A DNA stretch of 64,000 nucleotides, taken from NCBI GenBank assembly GCA_026745465.1, contig JACYXH010000748.1:1-64000 (forward strand). The letters are read 5' to 3'. Shown piece by piece: positions 58,101 through 64,000 of the stretch. The notes beneath the pieces were generated by a model. The model saw nothing but the letters and a program-made list of their open reading frames with translations. It was not told where the DNA came from and did no database searches. Every line of letters begins with the position of its first letter. Position 1 is the stretch's first letter. Both the position numbers and the translations under genes were made by a program. Source of the DNA: Lota lota (lineage: Eukaryota; Chordata; Actinopteri; Gadiformes; Lotidae).

Positions 58101-61100
58101 GGACAAAGCAGAACACCTTGTCCTGATACAGCCCACACTCCTCTTTGAAGATCTGGGTGAACACTCCTGAGTACACTGAGGCTGCTCTGATATCGATGCC
58201 ACACTCTTCCAGGTCTGCCTCGTAGAAGATCAGGTTGCCTTTCTCTAGCTGGTTAAAAGCCAGTTGTCCCAGAAAATCGATGATCTTCAGGCTCTCTGAA
58301 CTCCAGTTTGGGTATGATTCAGCTCTCCCATGATACTTTCTGTCCCCCTGAATGGACTGCACCCTCAGGAAGTGTATATACAGCTGAGTCAGGGTATTTG
58401 GCATCTCTTCTCCTCTCTGGGAAGTATTGAAGAAGTCCTCCAGAACTGTAGCAGTGATCCAACAGAAGACTGGGATGTGACACATGATGTGGAGGCTTCG
58501 TGATGTCTTGACATGGGAGATGATTGTCCTGGCCTGCGTCTCCTCTCTGAATCTCTTCCTGAAGTATTCCTCCTTCTGTGGGTCGGTGAACCCTCTCACC
58601 TCTGTCACCAAGTCAACACACTCAGCAGGGATCTGATTGGCTGCCGCAGGGCGTGTGGTTATCCAGATGCGAGCGGAGGGAAGCAGATATCCCCTGATGA
58701 GGTTTGTCAGCAGCACATCCACCGAGGTTGGCTTTGTGACATCTGTCAAGATCTGGTTGTTCTGGAAGTCCAGAGGAAGTCGACACTCATCCAGACCATC
58801 CAAGATGAAGACAACTTGGAACCTGTCGTATCTGCAGATTCCTGCTTCTTTGGTCTCGATAAAGAAGTGATGAAGAAGTTCCACCAAGCTAAACTCTTTC
58901 CCTTTCAGTGAATTCAGCTCTCTGAAAGTGAAGGGAAATGTGAAGTATATGTCGTGGTTGGCTTTGCTTTCAGCCCAGTCCAGAGTGAACTTGTGTGTTA
59001 AGACAGTTTTACCAATGCCAGCCACTCCAGTTGTCATTATTGTTCTGATTGGTTGATCTCGTCCAGGTAAGGGTTTAAAGATGTCTTCACATTTGATTGG
59101 CGTATCCTCCTTGGCTGGTTTCCTGGAAGCTGTTTCAATCAGTCTGACTTCATGTTCCTTGTTGACCTCTCCACTGCCTCTCTCTGTGATGAAAAGCTCT
59201 GTGTAGAAGTCATTCAGACCTGTTGGCTGTCCTGCTTTAGCGATTCCTTCAAACACACACCTGAACTTCTTCTTCAAATGAGACTTGATTTTATGTTGGC
59301 ACTCGACAGCAGGAAATCCTAAATGACAAAACGACAGAACACATCAGTTAGTGGATGGTGACATCAGTGGAAACATGTTTCCTGTTAAATGATCAACTTC
59401 ATGATATTTAGTGGCTTCATTACTTGTGGTCGGAGAAGCTGAACGTTACAAGAACTGCATGTTATGGATACAATATTTCAGGATTGTTTGGATATGTCCA
59501 CAGCAATATGATTAGTCTAATGATAGTATTAATTATAGTTATTACTACTATTGGTCTGCAGTATATTGGTTAACAGTATTTAACCTGATAATAACCCTGC
59601 ATATCTGAACCAAACATTTAACCTGATACTGTTACGCCATCCTCTGCCTCCACCTAGCTGCGCCGGCTGCCACTACACCATGTGGTTCTGTTTACATTCC
59701 TGTCACCAATTTACCAGGTGCACTCCGCTCTCCACTCCTGTCATCAATCACCAATCAACACACCCTATTTCTTCCCCGTTCAACAAGCAGCCGGCGCCAG
59801 TTCGTTTGCTGTTCTTACCAAGTTAGTACTTCGTTCCAGCGTTCTACTCACGTTATCTACTTATCTGTTCCCGCCTGTCCTTAACCTGCCTTTCCCTGTG
59901 TTCAGTTCCCTCCCGGATTCCTCCCTGTCTCCTATTCTCCCGTTCGCCTGACTGACCTCCCGTGATCGATCCCTCGCCTGCCTGACTACCCACCTGCCTA
60001 CGTTCTCTGCCTGCTGCCGCCCGCCTGCTAACGACCCCTGCCTGCTTGACTACCCGCTTGCCTTACCCTTGCCTGTACCGTATCGCAATAAATCCCTTGA
60101 ACCCTTCCCCCATCTCGTCGTCTGTGTCTTGCGTTTGGGTCCTCAGTTCGAACGTTAACAGATACCCCCACAATAACCCTGCATATCTGGATCAAACCAT
60201 TTAACCAGATAGTGTATTTCAGATAGTGTATTCAAAATAACAGTATATTCTCTTTAAAAAATAAAAAGTCTCTTACCTCCCCACAGTGTGTCAGCCAGTT
60301 CCTCATGGTTCATCTCCATCAGGCAGAACTTTGTGATGTCTACCACTCCCTCTATGGCGCGCCTCCTCTGCTCCTCGTTCTTACCATCCACCTCCTCCTT
60401 CTCCTCCCTCTGACTCTCTGAGCATTGAGGGTAATCTGGGAAGAGAACCCTCCAGAGCTTCTTCAGCTCCTTGTCTAGAAAAGCGTGTGCATTCTCCTCA
60501 GCCCTCTGGAACAGAACAAACATCAGGAGAACTTTACTCTGAACTAACTGAGGACATCAGAAGCATCTGTCCTAGATTCACGTCCCGCTGGTCTAAAGAG
60601 GGAAGCCTGGAGACTATTAGCACCACAAGAGATGCTTTTTAATGTTCATGTACAGCTAAAGTTAAATGTCTTGTTAGACATTTACAAACCTTGATCAGCT
60701 CTGTTTGATGCTGCTGTACAGACTGAGCACTGGTAACCTTTGACCTCTCCTGGTGTTGTCTGTGGAAAACACACACACACACAGGATATATTATATTTTG
60801 AAACAATCCACAACCAAGTGCCCTCCTGCCCCCAGAACCCACAGCTAGAACCAGAACACCCCAGAGATCATCACTAGGACTTCCCTCAACCACACCACCC
60901 AGGTTGACCTCAACATAGATTGCTCCACATCACTAAAACAGCCTTATCCCTCCTCTCATTCACTCCATGTCAACCACATCACTAAAACAGCATTATGCTT
61001 AGGATTTATGGACGTTTGATAAATGCTGCATTTTTACAATCTCTGATAAATCCTCACCTCTTCTCAATAGACTGATATCTATCTTTAAAGTTAACATGTT

Positions 61101-61183
61101 CTTCCATAGACCAGTCACTCTTCATGGAGACACAGCTGGGTCCAGGGGAGTCTGCTCTCTCCTGCTGCTCTGGGCTTCAACAC

Positions 61184-61280
<97 letters not shown>

Positions 61281-61455
61281 CTTTTACTCAGACTAATGAT
61301 GGAGTCATGATATAACACTGCTGAGCTCTGAGATGGACAACAGTCACAGACAGTGAGAGATCCTCTTCTTACCTCTTAGATTTGCTCTGGCGGCCATGTT
61401 CCCCAGACAGAGTGGGTTTAGAGGTAGGACCCCCTTCCTCTCTCTCCTCATTCAT
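50490..61455 (-). CDS. fish-type NLR: FISNA-NACHT-LRR-B30.2 (NLRC3-like), 11 exons
   Basis: Exons in order: 61373-61455, 61058-61174, 60690-60759, 60277-60505, 57533-59318, 56391-56564, 54334-54507, 52239-52412, 51940-52113, 51717-51763 and 50490-51043. All have GT/AG borders and compatible phases, giving 1193 residues. N-terminus: the fish-NLR leader ([19 protein letters not shown]) and a helical exon ([20 protein letters not shown]), with no PYD or CARD recognised. FISNA about 181-250. NACHT with Walker A GVAGIGKT (264-271) and Walker B FILDGLDE (337-344). Four LRR exons of exactly 174 nt (LSGC...LRELDLS...TLETLR). Linker [14 protein letters not shown]30.2 from about 1010 to the end. Family role: cytosolic sensing or regulation of inflammation, from the large lineage-expanded teleost NLR-C group. 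The ligand is unknown. The exon-10 to exon-11 junction is phase 1, as in the TRIM gene. No inactivating change was seen. Confidence 0.9.
51411..51595. mobile_element. Tc1/mariner-type terminal fragment in NLR intron 10
   Basis: Begins TACAGTATCTCACAAAAGTG and continues with CACTTTGCTACAATGTAAAG, a terminal sequence common in fish Tc1-like elements. The rest of the element is missing. It contains a perfect 14-bp-arm hairpin (51432-51463) around TTTT. Confidence 0.65.
52117..52151. repeat. (CA)n at the LRR exon 9 acceptor
   Basis: The minus-strand polypyrimidine stretch before exon 9 is a TG repeat ending TGTGTGCAG. Confidence 0.85.
52413..57532 (-). repeat. about 2.1 kb tandem duplications of LRR exon plus intron
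   Basis: The three introns after LRR exons 6-8 and before exon 6 share long blocks in the same order. A GC-rich segment of about 400 bases occurs at about 52760-53180, 54845-55230 and 56900-57255 (GTGCGCACGGGGCGTCAGTT; codons for [15 protein letters not shown]). A segment with CAAGACCCCCTGTATTT occurs near 54050 and 56115. The exons inside are nearly identical. The array therefore grew by duplication of whole exon-intron units. The nested GC-rich block may be an old transposon; its family is not recognised. Confidence 0.8.
59630..60160 (+). mobile_element. solo LTR in NLR intron 4, TSD GATAC
   Basis: 531 bp from TGTTACGCC to CGTTAACA, flanked by GATAC at 59625-59629 and 60161-60165. It contains CAATAAATCCC near 60086, an LTR-type poly(A) signal. 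Same family as 6320-6858, opposite orientation, and antisense to the NLR gene. Confidence 0.88.
61187..61279. repeat. (AC)n microsatellite, about 92 bases
   Basis: A perfect dinucleotide tract immediately before the exon 2 acceptor of the NLR gene on the minus strand. It serves as a TG-type pyrimidine-poor acceptor context. Confidence 0.95.
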
Positions 61456-62094
61456 AGTAGACTGGAGACCTGGACACAAACACTTAATTTGCCTTTTGAA
61501 CTTTAGATTTTATTGAAAGATCATTGTTACTACATCACACTAAAGTGTTGTAGACATCATAGACCATCAATATTAACATAACAACATAACCACACTGACC
61601 TCACTACAGCAGATGAGAATTGTAAACACCGTGGAGACTGTAACTGTGGTTAAACGAATACAATTGACTTGAAAAACTCATTGTGGTACAATTACAATAA
61701 ACATTTTTTTTTTATCATTTTTCTACTGGAACAAAGTCTGAATTCTCTCACTTTACTGAACCACAGATTCCATATACCGTAATTTCCGGACTATAAAGCG
61801 CACCCGAGTATAAACCGCAGCAGCTAAATTGAATGATGTGTACATAAATAAGCCGCACTGGACTATAAGCCGCAAGTGTTTTAATGTGTAACTACCATAT
61901 GTAAGGGTTCGTGCACAGAGGGGATTGTCGGGAAAGAGATGGCTGCTTGAGGAAGCTCCCATTTATTAACATTTCAACAAACAAGTTGCATATTTGCATA
62001 ACGTATTCAAGTGTTACCATTTAGTGCAATAGTAGTTACAGAACATATACTGTGCTGTGTAAACTGTACTGTATCACATAGCGTTTCAGACACA

Positions 62095-62589
62095 TGTGGT
62101 GGAAAAATGACTCAAGGCCCATCCTGAGGTCAGCTTGCTAAAACTAACTAATTCCGATATGCACACTACAATGGCCTATCTGTCTTTTTCACTTTCTACC
62201 TCCCCACAGATGTCCGTTTATCCTGTATTCCTGTATGGTGCCCTGTTCCCATATGAGAAAACTCATTTTTCTATAACAATGTATCTGTGCCTGGCCTTGA
62301 CTGTATGCTCTCTTCCTAAACCAGGTGTCCAGCTTTAATTGGGCATCGAACCTATTGTAGACAGTCCAATGGCGCCATCTAGTGTCATATCTGAGATACT
62401 GTTTGCCCGACTTTATAAAAAGGCGTCCCTCCTGTCTTCGGGGCGCCCTTTCTCGAGAACTCTGCTCTATGCTGAGTTGCCTTTGAAACTGTGCCTTTTG
62501 CGTGCTGCAGCGTGTAAAATAAAAGCATATACGGATATCCATTTGTCTTAGCCTTAATCGAGCCAGCCATCGTCTCTAATTTTTCTACA
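62095..62589 (+). mobile_element. solo LTR inside the pogo remnant, TSD ACACA
   Basis: 495 bp from TGTGGTGG to TTTCTACA, with direct repeats ACACA at 62090-62094 and 62590-62594. A TATA-like CTTTATAAAAAGG is at about 62411 and AATAAA at about 62518, the order expected in an LTR. Family differs from the other LTRs in the window. Confidence 0.75.
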
Positions 62590-62660
62590 ACACACACAAA
62601 CTTTTCAACTTTCAAACTTAAACGGTGCGCTCCCAGCGCACATACCGGCAGTGATCTACA

Positions 62661-62870
62661 GCAGTGGTTTTCAACCAGTGGTCCTTGAGGGAGTGCTAGG
62701 GGTTCCCCAGCAAAATTAGTTAATAGCGTCACAATCATTTAACCACTTAACTTTGGCTATTTTTGAAAAACCTTGAAAAAGTGTGCACATCTTTGATTAT
62801 TTATCTACATTATAGCCTACAGTAGTACTAAAACAAAAAAAGCTTACAGCGCTTGACGAGGCAATATCAA
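62661..62870. mobile_element. hAT-like terminal fragment
   Basis: Starts CAGTGGTTTTCAACCAGTGG, a common hAT terminal sequence. The opposite inverted repeat was not found, so only one end is supported. Confidence 0.35.
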
Positions 62871-63141
62871 TGGCTAAATTAAAAGTTTTTTTTAAGTGCA
62901 AAATAAAGTGCTTGTAACACGACAGTAAGCGCGTAAGCCTAAAGTTGCAGCAACACGGCTACTTAAAATATACGGTAATCAGCCTACCAGAAAAGTCATT
63001 CATCTTCGTCTTCATCTTTTAGGCTAAGGTGCAGTACACGGCTGTAACCAGAAAAGTCAAGTCATTAATCCTCATCTCCGTCTTCTTCCTGCGTACTAAA
63101 ACCACCAAAGTCCTCATCTTCAGTGTCGGAAACGAACAGGC

Positions 63142-63462
63142 TCAGGGTAGCTTCGTCAGCCACTCTCCTCTCTCCTTCGTTGTCGCTCTCAAAACCAACT
63201 CCTCTTCGTCACTGTCGGAATCGAACAGCCTCTGAAGGGCCTCAGCTGTGGCGGCGTCCTCCTCTTCATCACGCAGCAGTCCAGCCTTTCGGAACCCGTT
63301 AACGATCGTGGATGTTTTGACACTCCTCCACGCTATCAGGATCCACTCGCAAACTTGAGCGAAAGTTGCTTTTCGCATGCGACCAGTTTTGGTGAATGAT
63401 TTATCGCCGCTAGTCATCCACGCCTCCCACTGAAGGGTTAGTCGTTCTGTCTCTCGTTCCAC
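63142..63462 (-). pseudogene. pogo-type transposase C-terminal fragment
   Basis: About 106 codons with the conserved tail WMTSGDKSFTKTGRMRKATF, ILIAWRSVKTSTIVNGFRKA and an acidic run. The DDE catalytic region is missing upstream. An acidic continuation (VSDTEDEDFGGFS) lies in another frame at about 63060-63140, indicating a frameshift. Confidence 0.7.
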
Positions 63463-63490
63463 GTTTACTTTTGCGCGCTACCTGTCTCAC

Positions 63491-64000
63491 TCTTTTCCGG
63501 TGTTACAAGCCAAATGGTTTCCAAGCTATCTGGTTCCCGATCGCATGCATGTGGCGGGCACGAGCATACGTACCCTGATGAACCAAATGAAGCGGAGCTC
63601 AACGTCGGCATATTCGTCAAAATTCCACAAACCTCTCTTTAGTTTGTATGTGTTATATGTCGTTATTCTTGTAAATAGGTATGTCTTACAGAGTTCTACA
63701 TTAAAGGCACCTCTAACACCCGATTCTATTAATTATTTGTCTTCTTATTAAAAAAAATAAAAAACGATCACGAGCTGGATTCGATCACACTCTCCGATAT
63801 AAATTTAAAAATTGCAAGGCAACTGCATTTGTCCCGTACACCACCGAGACATTGTTAAAAAGCCAGGTTCATGTAGTGATAATAAGCCACATTACTATTG
63901 GGGGAACATTTTGGCTTGGGCTGGTTTAAGACATCTGGTTACCTGTTTTCACAACGTTTTACACTTTCTCTGACAGTCCAGACATACAGCGGCCGACTAT
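63491..64000. other. window end, no recognised feature
   Basis: Mixed sequence with a poly-A stretch near 63750. No ORF with recognisable similarity. Confidence 0.4.

Larger units (their letters stand above)
61777..63490 (-). mobile_element. pogo-like DNA transposon remnant
   Basis: The left terminus ACCGTAATTTCCGGACTATA at 61777 is typical of vertebrate pogo-type elements. At the other side a transposase C-terminus remains (63142-63462, minus). The interior is interrupted by the solo LTR at 62095-62589 and a hAT-like terminus near 62661. The right terminus was not identified. Confidence 0.65.

Noticed and set aside
61096..61318. His/Thr and Cys/Val frames over the AC tract
   Set aside because: Dinucleotide repeat artefact; the true coding part is NLR exon 2 on the minus strand.

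Overview
The window is ray-finned (teleost) fish nuclear DNA. The evidence is intron-split genes with consensus GT/AG sites, a fish-type NLR (FISNA-NACHT-LRR-B30.2), a TRIM gene ending in a B30.2 exon, two F-type lectin/C-type lectin fusion genes, tRNA-derived SINEs, Tc1/mariner, pogo and hAT relics, Ty3/gypsy-like LTR elements and very heavy mini- and microsatellite content. I cannot name the species. No bacterial or organellar sequence was seen.

Layout. 1-3.6 kb: simple repeats, a decayed copy of a TRIM 5' end, and a SINE expanded into a 41-bp satellite. 3.6-10.25 kb (+): a TRIM gene with a RING/B-box/coiled-coil exon, a 4.7 kb repeat-filled intron holding a solo LTR, and a B30.2 exon carrying a frameshift in a poly-G tract. 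10.3-18.7 kb: a repeat desert with a (GGT)n block, degenerate dispersed repeats, poly-G tracts up to 33 bases and a 3.3 kb G-rich minisatellite. 18.7-28.7 kb (+): a lectin fragment (exons 1-2 only) followed by complete lectin gene A. 28.7-32.7 kb: an internally deleted LTR retrotransposon with a proline-type primer-binding site and an open gag-protease frame. 33-38.5 kb: an LTR fragment, an orphan intact B30.2 exon (-) and a truncated Tc1-like element. 39.0-41.8 kb: a hAT element (-) between two oppositely oriented arrays of the same 41-bp satellite. 41.8-48.5 kb (+): a second copy of the lectin segment with complete lectin gene B. 49.3-61.5 kb (-): a complete 11-exon NLR gene that splices in frame from ATG to stop (1193 codons). 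61.8-64 kb: a pogo-like relic broken by a further LTR.

How the parts relate. The intact genes are all innate-immunity types: a putative E3 ligase, an intracellular NLR sensor and secreted two-lectin proteins. Two processes shaped the locus. First, a B30.2 exon together with its intron and 3' flanks occurs three times (TRIM, orphan, NLR) with the same phase-1 junction, which points to DNA-level exon exchange between the TRIM and NLR families. Second, the lectin segment was duplicated, with satellite arrays at its edges. Copy A keeps most of the fucose-binding motif, while copy B has lost its key residues although its frame is intact.
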